Shown here piece by piece: positions 31,985 through 40,415 of a DNA stretch of 44,384 nucleotides (position 1 is the first letter of the stretch; each line of letters starts with the position of its first letter). This stretch comes from Candidatus Peregrinibacteria bacterium (GTDB lineage Bacteria > Patescibacteriota > Gracilibacteria > CAIRYL01): NCBI GenBank assembly GCA_016220175.1, contig JACRHZ010000069.1:1-44384 (forward strand), read 5' to 3'. Below the pieces are notes generated by a model. The model was not told the origin of the DNA, did not search any database, and was given only the letters and a program-made list of their open reading frames with translations. The position numbers and the translations under genes are program-made.

Positions 31985-33649
31985 TCAATACACTTCTTTC
32001 AAATAACATTCTTCGCAGTACACAATTTCCGGCCTTTCCGGTGAGTACGTCGTCTGAATCTCCTTCTGACATTTCGCACAATTTCGATTCCATAGCTTTC
32101 TCGGATTCCTGAGCGCCATGCGATGCGCGTGTCGAATGTCAGGATGAAAATGTGGAATCGGCAAATTCATTTTTCGATAGAATTCCAGTTCTGCTTTTTG
32201 AATTTTAAATCGTTTTCCAGATTCTTCACATTCTATTGCACAATTCAAAATATCATCTGGAATATCGGTGATCGAATCAGGAAGTTTTGATGCGGGAATT
32301 TTTTTCATAATTCCCGACGCATCAAATTTTTCCTCTTCTTTCCATTTCCAACCTTTTTGTAAAACTTCTTCTTTTGTCATCGGAAAATATTCCTGTGCGA
32401 CAGTTTCGTTGTAGGCGAATGGTGACATTTCAACAGGAAAAAATTCACCCCATTCTCCAGTTTGTTTCATGTGCTCGATAATTTTGGGAATAATCTCTTC
32501 ATATTCTTTCTTTGAGTATTTTTTATTCAAAATGCAATATTCTTCTCTTTTGAGTCCAACGCATCCGAAACAATTTTTTGTTGAAAAACAATGATCTGAA
32601 TACGTGAGATCATGAGAACCAGACCAGCAAAGATTACAAAATCTGAGATTATAGACATCATATCCACATGCATGGCATTCATAGATCCACTCTGCATTTT
32701 GACCCCAATAGTTGTAGTCCATTGAGTTTTTACTACTCTGGAGACAGACGGAATATCGCAGATCTTCTGAATTCGTGCATTCGTAACACAGAAAACAATT
32801 TTTGCAATTATTTAAATAATCACCGGTCGAACTATAAACACTAAGTCCATGAAATTCTTTGACAATGAGATCTTTCAAAACCCCATCAATTCTTTTTTTT
32901 GCTACTGACATTTCTCGGGAACTTCCCGTGTGGACACTTTTGAGAAACTTTTCATATTCCTCCTTCGTCTTTTGCTCATTAAGTACCATGTATTCTTTGT
33001 GAATTTGATTGCTGCAGCCAAAGCAATTGCGGCACTCCGTGCAATTTCGCAGAAAAAAAGAGTCACGACAACCGTATGAGTCTCGACAATATCGCAAATT
33101 GTAACAATTTTTGCAGCCTATACATTCATAACAGAGTTCGCATCGATCAATACTAAGATTATCGATGCAGTTTTTTGAATAGTTTACCCATGAACCGTAA
33201 GAGCAATCTTCAGAATGATTTGTGGAAAATACGAGGTAACAATTCTTATTAAGGCTCGCGCAATTACAATATTCACTGTTTTCCATTGGTCTTTGTTGTT
33301 GCAGTGCAGAACGAGGAATAGTATCACGAAGTTCAAAAAATTGTTCAAAAAATGGCCGCGAAAAATCAAGTGATCGTCCGAATTTAAGTGGATTCCACGC
33401 GTCACTCCACCACACATCATTTCCATATACGGGAAAAGGTGTATCTACGGGAAATTGAGAAATAATCTCTTTTCCCGTGAAGTCACACTTACGACGAAAT
33501 AGATACCGTTCTTTTCGATACCCAAGACGACGTTGCATCCGACAAAGAGAACAGAGTATCGGCTCCAGAACTTTCATTTTCTTATAAAACTCCTGATCTT
33601 CGGGAAAAATTTCGAATGATGCCAAGCAATTTTTGCAGGTTTTGTGCAT
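31985..33649 (-). CDS. Cys-rich array protein 6 (function unknown)
   Basis: The 554-aa subtype B protein has a CSLC in place of CPDC in its first knuckle (VLEPILCSLCRMQRR). Its repeats run CELCYECIGCKNCYNLRYC, then FFLRNCTECRNCFGCSNQIHK, and in the second half CKNCFLCYECTNSED and FSTKNCFGCVGLKRE. The C-terminal block has CEESGKRFKIQKAELEFYRK and ends CEECYLKEVY. It starts 83 bases from the stop of copy 7, with the second 73-bp palindromic element between them. Confidence 0.9.
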   Translation of the reverse strand: MHKTCKNCLASFEIFPEDQEFYKKMKVLEPILCSLCRMQRRLGYRKERYLFRRKCDFTGKEIISQFPVDTPFPVYGNDVWWSDAWNPLKFGRSLDFSRPFFEQFFELRDTIPRSALQQQRPMENSEYCNCASLNKNCYLVFSTNHSEDCSYGSWVNYSKNCIDNLSIDRCELCYECIGCKNCYNLRYCRDSYGCRDSFFLRNCTECRNCFGCSNQIHKEYMVLNEQKTKEEYEKFLKSVHTGSSREMSVAKKRIDGVLKDLIVKEFHGLSVYSSTGDYLNNCKNCFLCYECTNSEDLRYSVCLQSSKNSMDYNYWGQNAEWIYECHACGYDVYNLRFCNLCWSGSHDLTYSDHCFSTKNCFGCVGLKREEYCILNKKYSKKEYEEIIPKIIEHMKQTGEWGEFFPVEMSPFAYNETVAQEYFPMTKEEVLQKGWKWKEEEKFDASGIMKKIPASKLPDSITDIPDDILNCAIECEESGKRFKIQKAELEFYRKMNLPIPHFHPDIRHAHRMALRNPRKLWNRNCAKCQKEIQTTYSPERPEIVYCEECYLKEVY

Positions 33650-33653
33650 GTTC

Positions 33654-33726
33654 CGGAAAGCGACACGGCGTCCATCGGGTCTGAGGACCCTTCAGGGTCT
33701 CGAACGACCGTGTCGCTTTCATGATA
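33654..33726. repeat. 73-bp palindromic element, copy 2
   Basis: Same orientation and sequence as 19995-20067 except for one C/T difference. It lies 4 bases upstream of the start of copy 6 and 6 bases from the stop of copy 7. The two copies bracket six paralogs and all the TA cassettes. Confidence 0.9.
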
Positions 33727-33732
33727 GACGAT

Positions 33733-35415
33733 TTAGTACACTTCTTTCAAATAACACTCCTCACAATACACCATCTCCGGTCTTTCCGGTGCGTACGTCG
33801 TCTCCATTTCTTTCTGGCATTTCGTACAATTTCGATTCCATAGCTTTCTCGGATTTCTGAGCGCCATTCGGTGTTTATATCGAACATCAGGATGAAAATG
33901 CGGAATGGGTAAATTCATTTTTCGATAGAATTCGAGTTCCGCTTTTTGGATTTTAAATGGTTTTTCGGATTCTTCACAAATGATCGCCCAATTCAAAATG
34001 TCATCGGGAATTTCTGAAATATGACATGGAAGTTTCGATGCGGGGATTTTTTTCTTCACGCCAGAAAAATCTGGTATTTCTTCCTCTCTCCACAGCCAAT
34101 TTTTTTGAGTAACTTCTTCTTTTGATAACGGAAAATGCTGCTGAGCAATGGTTTCATTGTAGGCAAATGGCGAAAGAGATACGGGGAAGAACTCTCCAAA
34201 TTCGCCGATTTTTTTCATATGATCTATGATTCTGGGAACGAGATTTTCATATTCTTCTTTTGAATATTGTGTATTCAAAATACAGTATCTTTTATTTTTG
34301 AGTCCAACGCATCCGAAACAATTTTGAGAAGCATGACATTCATACGAATACAGAATATTTGATGATGACGTCCATGCTCCTTGGGTAAAAATGGTGTTAT
34401 AACTCCTATATCCAACACTGATCGAATCGTACGCAAGTTCATTTTCTGTCGTATTCGTCACATCCAAAAGATCTTTTACATTGAATCCAGCGTAAGTGAA
34501 TCTACAGTCTTCACTTGAAACGCAATCGAAACTTTCTGTACAATTTTTACAAGAAACCAAGTAATCTCCAATGCAACTTTCTGAGTTTAAATTATGACTC
34601 GCTCTTTGAATTTGGCTCAATTTGAATTCTGCAAATTCGGCATCAGTCCCCTTTCTGTCTTCGAAAAGACGCTGAAGAAATTCTTCTTTTCGCTTCTGAT
34701 ATTCCTCTTTTGAATATTTTACATTTTTGATGCAATAGCTCTTTTGCACCAGATTGGAACACATGATGCAGTCATTACACCCCTGACAATTGGCGAGATA
34801 AAATGAATCGGAACAGTTTCTGAGGCTTTGGGAAAAAAACACCTGATATGAATTTTCTATATTCACGCAGTCATAACAAAAATGGCAATCGGAAACCTCT
34901 GTTCCATCAAAACAAAAACTCGAACGAATGATGTGTTCTGAATACATCGAATCCTCATTATATTCTCCGGCAAAAACAAGATAACAATTTTTATTGAATG
35001 CGGAGAGATGAACATATTCACTATTTTCATTGGAGAAAGCAGAGAGGTTCATTCGGGGAACGTCAAAAATCAATTCTTTCATCTGATCGAAAAATGAACG
35101 AGAAAAATCAAAATTTCTTCCGTAGCTCAGCGCATCCCATTCCTCACTCCACCAGATTTCATGCGCATACACCTTCATTGGATTTTCTGGATGATAAATG
35201 GAGACAATCGGCTTTCCGGAAAAATCACATTTTCTTCGAAATAAACTGCGTTCATTGCGAAATGCGAGTCTTCGTTGCTGCCGACAATCCGGACAAAATG
35301 TTGGAGATGGAATCAAATATTTCTTTCCTCCAAAAACTGGCGAAATATTTTCGAGGAATTTTTCATCTTCCGGGGAAACCTGAAATGATGCCGAACAATT
35401 GACACATTTTTTCAT
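33733..35415 (-). CDS. Cys-rich array protein 7 (function unknown)
   Basis: The 560-aa subtype A protein (MKKCVNCSASFQVSPEDEKF, then VFGGKKYLIPSPTFCPDC) is the outermost copy of the array. Its repeats include CHFCYDCVNIENSYQVFF, YLANCQGCNDCIMCSN and CIGDYLVSCKNCTESFDC. The C-terminal knuckle is a variant (CTKCQKEMETTYAPERPEMV). It shares with copy 1 both the subtype A start and the 73-bp element 6 bases beyond the stop, so copies 1 and 7 probably descend from one duplicated unit. Confidence 0.9.
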   Translation of the reverse strand: MKKCVNCSASFQVSPEDEKFLENISPVFGGKKYLIPSPTFCPDCRQQRRLAFRNERSLFRRKCDFSGKPIVSIYHPENPMKVYAHEIWWSEEWDALSYGRNFDFSRSFFDQMKELIFDVPRMNLSAFSNENSEYVHLSAFNKNCYLVFAGEYNEDSMYSEHIIRSSFCFDGTEVSDCHFCYDCVNIENSYQVFFSQSLRNCSDSFYLANCQGCNDCIMCSNLVQKSYCIKNVKYSKEEYQKRKEEFLQRLFEDRKGTDAEFAEFKLSQIQRASHNLNSESCIGDYLVSCKNCTESFDCVSSEDCRFTYAGFNVKDLLDVTNTTENELAYDSISVGYRSYNTIFTQGAWTSSSNILYSYECHASQNCFGCVGLKNKRYCILNTQYSKEEYENLVPRIIDHMKKIGEFGEFFPVSLSPFAYNETIAQQHFPLSKEEVTQKNWLWREEEIPDFSGVKKKIPASKLPCHISEIPDDILNWAIICEESEKPFKIQKAELEFYRKMNLPIPHFHPDVRYKHRMALRNPRKLWNRNCTKCQKEMETTYAPERPEMVYCEECYLKEVY

Positions 35416-35491
35416 TCTGATTTTTTGAGAGGCTGAAAGATGTGTTGGTGGAAATTTGGAGAAGACGGCAAAAATGTAGAATATAGAAGGA

Positions 35492-35576
35492 AAAATGTAA
35501 AAATAAATCTTAAATCCTAATTTTTAAACATTACTATTTAGAACTTATTTTTACATTTTACATTTCGCATTTTACA
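35492..35576. repeat. Inverted repeat and TTTTACA heptamers in spacer 35416-35583
   Basis: A 15-bp inverted repeat (35492-35506 with 35545-35559) has a 38-base loop. It overlaps four tandem heptamers of TTTTACA (35549-35576, the third unit altered to TTTCGCA). The spacer holds no gene and separates the TPR gene's stop from the start of array gene 7. Confidence 0.8.
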
Positions 35577-35583
35577 TTGTTCC

Positions 35584-37038
35584 CTACTTCAGCAGCGCAT
35601 TATACTTCTCCACCGCTTTTTCTCCAATCGCACTCAGTGGATCCGCTTTATACACGTATTCATACAGATCGAGGGCTTCCTCAAGCCGTCCTTGTTTTTC
35701 TCTCAAAATTCCCATATTGAGTTTTGCAGGTACAAAGTTGGCATCAAGAGCAAGAGATTTTTGGAGATCTTTTTCCGAAAGTTCTAAATTCCCATTTTCA
35801 AGATACGCCCATCCTCGTAAATTGAAGGACATCGGATCAGTCGGATGACTCTCTATAGCGAGATTTCCGAGGAGAATTCCCATTTCCGGTTTTTGTAAAA
35901 AAGTGAGAACAATATTCATCGGGCGAACGAATTCTTCCTCTGTTCCTCCAAATTTTTTAAGCATATCCTCATATTCCTGAAAAGCGAGTTCGTAATTTCC
36001 CTGAAGATAATAAATGTCTGCAATTTCGCTCATCACTTCTTGAGGAGGCTCGAATCCATTTTTGAGCGCTCGGTCAAAAAAACTGAGTGCGCGATCATAA
36101 TCTCGTAATTTTTTGTACGCAATTCCCAGAAAATACGATGCAAACGTATTTGCGGGATCAATTTCATATGCCTGCTCGAAAGCATTTTGTGCAAACTCAG
36201 GTCTTCGGAGCGCAAGATAAGAATATCCATTCACGATCCACGCATCTCTATATCCCGGATTTTCTACGAGTACTTTTTTTGAGAGCGCAAGCGAGAGCTC
36301 AAATTGCTCGACTTCATTGAGCGCTTTGGCGAGCAAAACATCACGATGAAGTGGGCTCCCATCGGGAAAGAGCGAAAATTCCTTAAACGCCGCGAGAAGA
36401 ATATCGCTTCTGGTTTTGTATTTGGAAGCATCTGTCGTTTTTTGAATCATGTTTTCCGCCTCATCGTATTTTCCATCATAGAGAGCGATAAGGCCGAGAA
36501 AGAAATTCCGTTCAGAAGAATTCTCTGGAAGTGTGAGGAACGTTTCTCTCGCCTTTTCTACTTTCGCCTGCTGCAGGTAGAGATCGCCGAGAAGAACTAT
36601 AAATTCTGAATCATTTGCAAAGTTTCCCTTGAGAGCTTTCTCTGCAGTAGTTTCGGCTGCAGCGAAATCTTTAATTTGTACTTGAAGTTTAATGAGCATC
36701 ACAAAAGCTTCTTTGTGTTTTGAATTTTTTTCGATAAGAATTCCGAGATCGTTTTCTGCAAGGGAGAGAGCTCCGTGAGAATAAAATTGTTGAGCTCTTT
36801 CAAAAAGCTTCACTTCGTCGTCAGGAGTTTCTTCCAAAAATCGTTCTTCTGCGGTTTTTGGAGAATTTTCTTTTTCTGTATTTTCAGAATTCGGATCGAC
36901 ATTTTCAGAAGTATTTGAATAATAAGAGGAGAAATCTAAAATTCCGCCCTGAAACCACTGCGGGAAAAAAAATCGTGCAGTGCCCACAAGAAAAAACGCG
37001 AGGGCAAATGCGAAGAATACACTGGCAAATCGGTTCAT
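35584..37038 (-). CDS. Membrane-anchored TPR-repeat protein
   Basis: The 484-aa protein has one N-terminal membrane helix (NRFASVFFAFALAFFLVGTA) and then, after an acidic linker (~35-65), at least eight TPR-like helical hairpins. Examples are AFVMLIKLQVQIKDFAAAE, YRDAWIVNGYSYLALRRPEF, ASYFLGIAYKKLRDYDRALS and ADIYYLQGNYELAFQEYEDM. TPR arrays bind partner proteins, and no catalytic domain is present. The soluble part is probably outside the membrane, with a role in envelope assembly or secretion scaffolding by inference. It is divergent from glyS. Confidence 0.85.
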   Translation of the reverse strand: MNRFASVFFAFALAFFLVGTARFFFPQWFQGGILDFSSYYSNTSENVDPNSENTEKENSPKTAEERFLEETPDDEVKLFERAQQFYSHGALSLAENDLGILIEKNSKHKEAFVMLIKLQVQIKDFAAAETTAEKALKGNFANDSEFIVLLGDLYLQQAKVEKARETFLTLPENSSERNFFLGLIALYDGKYDEAENMIQKTTDASKYKTRSDILLAAFKEFSLFPDGSPLHRDVLLAKALNEVEQFELSLALSKKVLVENPGYRDAWIVNGYSYLALRRPEFAQNAFEQAYEIDPANTFASYFLGIAYKKLRDYDRALSFFDRALKNGFEPPQEVMSEIADIYYLQGNYELAFQEYEDMLKKFGGTEEEFVRPMNIVLTFLQKPEMGILLGNLAIESHPTDPMSFNLRGWAYLENGNLELSEKDLQKSLALDANFVPAKLNMGILREKQGRLEEALDLYEYVYKADPLSAIGEKAVEKYNALLK

Positions 37039-37044
37039 AGGAAA

Positions 37045-37079
37045 GGAATTAGGAATCAGGAATTAGGAATTAGGAATTA
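37045..37079. repeat. Five tandem GGAATTA heptamers
   Basis: Five back-to-back 7-bp units (GGAATTA, second unit GGAATCA) lie just upstream of the TPR gene start. The reverse-complement array TAATTCC occurs at 44220-44247. Confidence 0.85.
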
Positions 37080-37137
37080 GGTTAGGAATGACGAATGAAG
37101 AACGACGAGAAACACAAAGACATTCTGACAAAAAAAG

Positions 37138-37224
37138 CACAAAACACAAAGCACAAAGTACAAAGCACAAAATACAAAACTTTTTCTTTTTTTGTACTTT
37201 GTATTTTGTACTTTGTACTTTACA
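37138..37224. repeat. Inverted arrays of YACAAAR heptamers
   Basis: Six tandem heptamers YACAAAR (37138-37179) face five complementary units YTTTGTR (37190-37224, the last altered). The core arms 37155-37178 and 37198-37221 match at 23 of 24 positions, giving a long hairpin with a 19-base T-rich loop. The right arm contains the likely glyS -35. Confidence 0.85.
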
Positions 37225-37226
37225 AT
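37199..37226 (+). promoter_or_regulatory. Probable glyS promoter inside a repeat arm
   Basis: TTGTAT (37199-37204), 16 bp and TACAAT (37221-37226) lie 24 bases before the ATG, partly within the heptamer array. Changes in repeat number would alter what lies just upstream of the -35. Confidence 0.5.
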
Positions 37227-37249
37227 ACAGCCAATTTTGACACTTCCCC

Positions 37250-38791
37250 ATGCCCGACCAGAAAGTTTCTATGGACGAACTCACCGCTCTCTGCAAAAGC
37301 AGAGGATTTATTTTCCCCGGGTCTGAAATTTACGGAGGACTTGCGAATTCGTGGGATTACGGTCCCCTTGGCGTCGAACTCGCGAATAACATCAAAAAAG
37401 CATTTTGGGAGTTTTTTGTGTATGGACGCGAAGATATTGTCGGAATTGATGCGGCGATTCTTATGAATCCAAAAGTGTGGGAAGCGAGTGGGCATGTGGG
37501 AAGTTTTTCTGATCCGCTTATTGATTGCAAAAAATGTAAAACACGGCATCGAGCGGACAAATTGCTCTTTGAATGGGTAAAAGCGCATCTGAATGATCTT
37601 TTGAACGACAAGACTCCGACGACAATGAGTACAACGGAGGCAAAATTTTTGATGCAAAATTTGGTGGATTTCAAGAAAGGAGAGGCAAAATCTCTCGATG
37701 GCGTGAATTTGAGCATCCTCTACAAAGCAATTAAGGATATGGGCGTAGAATGTCCCGATTGCAGTGCGAAAGATTTCTCTGAAGCGAGAAATTTTAATCT
37801 CATGTTTAAAACAAAACAGGGAGTGATTGAAGATGAAGGCGCGGATATTTATCTTCGGCCCGAAACCGCGCAGGGAATTTTTGTGAATTTTGTGAATGTG
37901 CAGCGTACGACGCGAAAAAAACTTCCGTTTGGAATCGCACAAATCGGAAAGGCATTCCGAAATGAAATTACACCAGGGAATTTTATTTTCCGAACGAGAG
38001 AATTTGAACAAATGGAAATCGAATATTTTTTCGATCCAGAAAAAGACGATTGGCGAAATGTGTGGGAAGGATGGAAAAGTTCGGTGGTTGAATTTGTCAC
38101 GAAAACTCTCGGAATTAATTCCGAGAATGTGAGAATGCACGATCACAGCAAAGAAGAGCTTTCGCACTATTCCAAAGGAACGACTGACATTGAATACAAT
38201 TTTCCGTTTGGATGGAGCGAACTTTGCGCCGCTGGAGCGTACAGAACGGCGTATGATCTGACGCAGCACCAAAATTTTTCTGGGGAAAATATGGAATATC
38301 GCGATGAAGAAAGTGGTCGAAAATTTATTCCACATGTCATCGAACCGAGCATTGGAGTTGGTCGTCCACTTTTAGCGATTCTGCTGGACGCGTATACAAG
38401 AGAAAAAGTTGCAAGTGACAAGTTGCAAGCGGAAGGAGATTCTGCCAAGGTTGATTCTCAAGAAGAACGCGTGGTAATGAAATTTTTGCCAAGAATTGCT
38501 CCGGTAAAAGTTGCGGTTTTTCCGCTTATGAAAAAAGATGGACTTCCTGAAAAAGCGAGAGAAGTAATTCAGCAACTGAGATCACTTGGAAATGTGGAAT
38601 ATGATGAAACCGGATCGGTGGGAAAACGCTATCGAAGACATGATGAAATTGGAACGCCAGCGTGCGTGACGATTGATTACGACAGCTTGAAAGATGAATC
38701 TGTGACGGTGCGAGATCGAGATTCGATGCAGCAGGAAAGGGTGAAGATTTCTGAACTTTTGGAGTTTTTGAGGGAGAGATATTGTTTATAA
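37250..38791 (+). CDS. glyS: Glycyl-tRNA synthetase, dimeric (alpha2) type
   Basis: The 513-aa class II synthetase charges tRNA-Gly. It starts MDELTALCKSRGFIFPGSEI then YGGLANSWDYGPLG, the signature of the eukaryote/archaeal-like single-chain enzyme. A zinc site is suggested by CKKCKTRH and CPDC. Motif 2 is visible as AQIGKAFRNEITPGNFIFRTREF with EQMEIEYFFDP, and motif 3 as VIEPSIGVGRPLLAILLDAY. The C-terminal anticodon-binding domain (VKVAVFPLMKKDGLPEKA, then RRHDEIGTPACVTIDYDSL) completes the protein at normal length. The downstream HNH-like gene starts 5 bases after its stop. Confidence 0.96.
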   Translation: MPDQKVSMDELTALCKSRGFIFPGSEIYGGLANSWDYGPLGVELANNIKKAFWEFFVYGREDIVGIDAAILMNPKVWEASGHVGSFSDPLIDCKKCKTRHRADKLLFEWVKAHLNDLLNDKTPTTMSTTEAKFLMQNLVDFKKGEAKSLDGVNLSILYKAIKDMGVECPDCSAKDFSEARNFNLMFKTKQGVIEDEGADIYLRPETAQGIFVNFVNVQRTTRKKLPFGIAQIGKAFRNEITPGNFIFRTREFEQMEIEYFFDPEKDDWRNVWEGWKSSVVEFVTKTLGINSENVRMHDHSKEELSHYSKGTTDIEYNFPFGWSELCAAGAYRTAYDLTQHQNFSGENMEYRDEESGRKFIPHVIEPSIGVGRPLLAILLDAYTREKVASDKLQAEGDSAKVDSQEERVVMKFLPRIAPVKVAVFPLMKKDGLPEKAREVIQQLRSLGNVEYDETGSVGKRYRRHDEIGTPACVTIDYDSLKDESVTVRDRDSMQQERVKISELLEFLRERYCL

Positions 38792-38796
38792 CAAAT

Positions 38797-39486
38797 ATGA
38801 AACAGCATAAATGTTACGCCAATTGTATTGGGGAATGTAGTGATAAAATGTCACAAGAGCATTATATATCCGAAAAGATTCTAAATTTACTAATGGGAGA
38901 ACTATGTTATGTTACAGGGATGCCTTGGCAAAAAGAGAAAAAATTTTTGGCGAAGAAAGCTCTTACTGCAAATGTTTTGTGCGTGAAACATAATAATCAG
39001 CTATCCAAACTAGACAATGCTGGTGGTAGTTTTTTTGAAACGATATACACTTGTACTAGAGGAGGAATACAAGGAAGCATATCCACAGAGCATTTAAAAT
39101 TTGAACATAACGGGCGAGATATTCAAAAATGGATGCTAAAACTTGCGTGCGGAGCAATAGCATCTGGCATTTGGGGAGGTCATCATAGAAATGTTCCTTA
39201 TGAATGGGTAAAGATACTATTCGATTTTAAAAAATGGCCACCATTTTTTAATCTTTCATATATTCATCAAAGAATCACATATACCGTTCCGGAAAAAGAT
39301 CATATGAAAATTGATTTTATACGTGACCTCTCCAATGAAAATTTATGGGGTGTATCTCTAGTTTTTATGCCTTTAGAAATAACATTATTTTTTAACGACA
39401 CAATAGATAATCCAGAAAATAGACATCCGAAAGTTATTGGATTTGAAAATGAGAAAAAAAAGTTAGAAATAAAAATCAAATGGTAG
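38797..39486 (+). CDS. HNH-like protein of unknown function
   Basis: The 229-aa protein has an N-terminal Cys/His cluster (CYANCIGECSDKMSQEHYIS, then NVLCVKHNNQLSKLDNAGG at ~70-90). This pattern, C-x3-C ... S-x-EH-x-S ... C-x2-HN-x-L-x2-LD, recalls HNH-type proteins where EH and HN residues bind a metal and DNA. The remaining 140 residues match nothing I recognise. The codon choice is more A/T-rich (many ATA, TTA, AAT) than in glyS, which suggests recent acquisition. The ATG at 38797 is preferred to a TTG at 38782 that overlaps glyS. Nuclease activity is not proven. Confidence 0.6.
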   Translation: MKQHKCYANCIGECSDKMSQEHYISEKILNLLMGELCYVTGMPWQKEKKFLAKKALTANVLCVKHNNQLSKLDNAGGSFFETIYTCTRGGIQGSISTEHLKFEHNGRDIQKWMLKLACGAIASGIWGGHHRNVPYEWVKILFDFKKWPPFFNLSYIHQRITYTVPEKDHMKIDFIRDLSNENLWGVSLVFMPLEITLFFNDTIDNPENRHPKVIGFENEKKKLEIKIKW

Positions 39487-39520
39487 GTCCCTTTTAGCGG
39501 GAGCTGCCCCTCCGCTAATT

Positions 39521-39548
39521 CAGGAGCACGTTTGTAAACGTGCTCCTG
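39521..39548. terminator. Strong hairpin after HNH-like gene
   Basis: CAGGAGCACGTTT and AAACGTGCTCCTG form a perfect 13-bp stem with a 2-base loop. A weaker stem (agcgg ... ccgct, 39496-39516) precedes it. There is no long T-run, so it may act as a palindromic repeat as well as a terminator. Confidence 0.5.
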
Positions 39549-39606
39549 TTCGGAGATGAATAAGCATCGTAGTCCTCTGCGAGAGACTCCGATGAAGGAC
39601 AAGAAC

Positions 39607-39634
39607 TTGATAAAAAAATCAGACATGCTATAAT
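39607..39634 (+). promoter_or_regulatory. Extended -10 promoter, leaderless start
   Basis: TTGATA (39607-39612), 16 bp and TGC-TATAAT (39626-39634). The expected start, 7 bases after the -10, is 39641, exactly the A of the ATG of the sigma-factor-like gene. Confidence 0.7.
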
Positions 39635-39640
39635 GCCCTC

Positions 39641-40414
39641 ATGAGTACAGATACCCCTACCTCTGGGCCGTTAGATAGCGATGATCAAAAAGACTTCGAT
39701 CTTGTGAAAAGATTCGTTGAAGATCCACTAAAACTTACACCAGAAGAAGACCGTAGAGCTCAGGTATTAGCATTTACACCTGACTCGGAATTTTCTGAGT
39801 ACTATGAAAAGCTTATGAAGCAAAAGCGAGAGCAAGAACGAAGACCTGGAGTGTTTGCGGCTGCAAAAGATAGAATACGAGGAGATCTAGAGCGAGATCT
39901 CAGGCAAACACTAGGGATTAATCAAATAAACCCATCAATCATTGACGAATTTTTAAGAACAATAGAACAAATATTTTCAGAAGAAATGAAGAAGGTGGCA
40001 GAACAGAAAAAAGCAGGATCACAGAGAACATCAAATTATGAGATGTTCACTAAAGCATGCACCCAAACTGGAGCTAACCCGGATGATCCCTACTTCCTGA
40101 CTATTGCAGCAAGATTATTGCGGTATTATCTCGCAGAATATGCGAAGAGATTGAACAAAGAATCTCCACTTCCAGATGCAGAATATAAAGCTTTGCGCCC
40201 AGATGATATAAGAAGATCTTCTGAGCTTAGTGCAGCCACAGATGAGATGTCTGAGCACTATCCCGATATGACGAAAATTGTTGATCTCAAATATTTCTTC
40301 CAATTATCTTCAAAAAAAATAGCAGAAGCTCTCGAACTTTCTGAGCAGGAAATCGAAAGAAAATGGACGTTTGCAAGAGCTTACTTATTGAGCAAACTAC
40401 AAAATAAGAGTTGA
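39641..40414 (+). CDS. ECF-type sigma factor, Sig-70 X6-like
   Basis: The 257-aa protein's C-terminal half matches ECF sigma factors of the group often named Sig-70_X6: LTIAARLLRYYLAEYAKRL (region 2 end) at about 150-170, and a region 4 helix-turn-helix IVDLKYFFQLSSKKIAEALE, then LSEQEIERKWTFARAYLL (~210-250). The N-terminal ~110 residues are longer than in ordinary ECF factors and charged (EDRRAQVLAFTPDSEFSEYY). A classical region 2.2/2.4 is not obvious, so the ability to bind core polymerase is unsure. It has its own extended -10 promoter and a terminator-like hairpin follows it. Confidence 0.65.
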   Translation: MSTDTPTSGPLDSDDQKDFDLVKRFVEDPLKLTPEEDRRAQVLAFTPDSEFSEYYEKLMKQKREQERRPGVFAAAKDRIRGDLERDLRQTLGINQINPSIIDEFLRTIEQIFSEEMKKVAEQKKAGSQRTSNYEMFTKACTQTGANPDDPYFLTIAARLLRYYLAEYAKRLNKESPLPDAEYKALRPDDIRRSSELSAATDEMSEHYPDMTKIVDLKYFFQLSSKKIAEALELSEQEIERKWTFARAYLLSKLQNKS

Positions 40415-40415
40415 A

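Noticed and set aside
27822-33726. Integron-like cassette array with attC sites
   Set aside because: The palindromes after the genes differ in size and sequence, lack the attC core sites, and no integron integrase is present.
37220-38335. Long minus-strand frame (371 codons) opposite glyS
   Set aside because: It lies antisense to a certain synthetase gene and its composition (many Arg, Phe, Ser) is that of an out-of-frame shadow.
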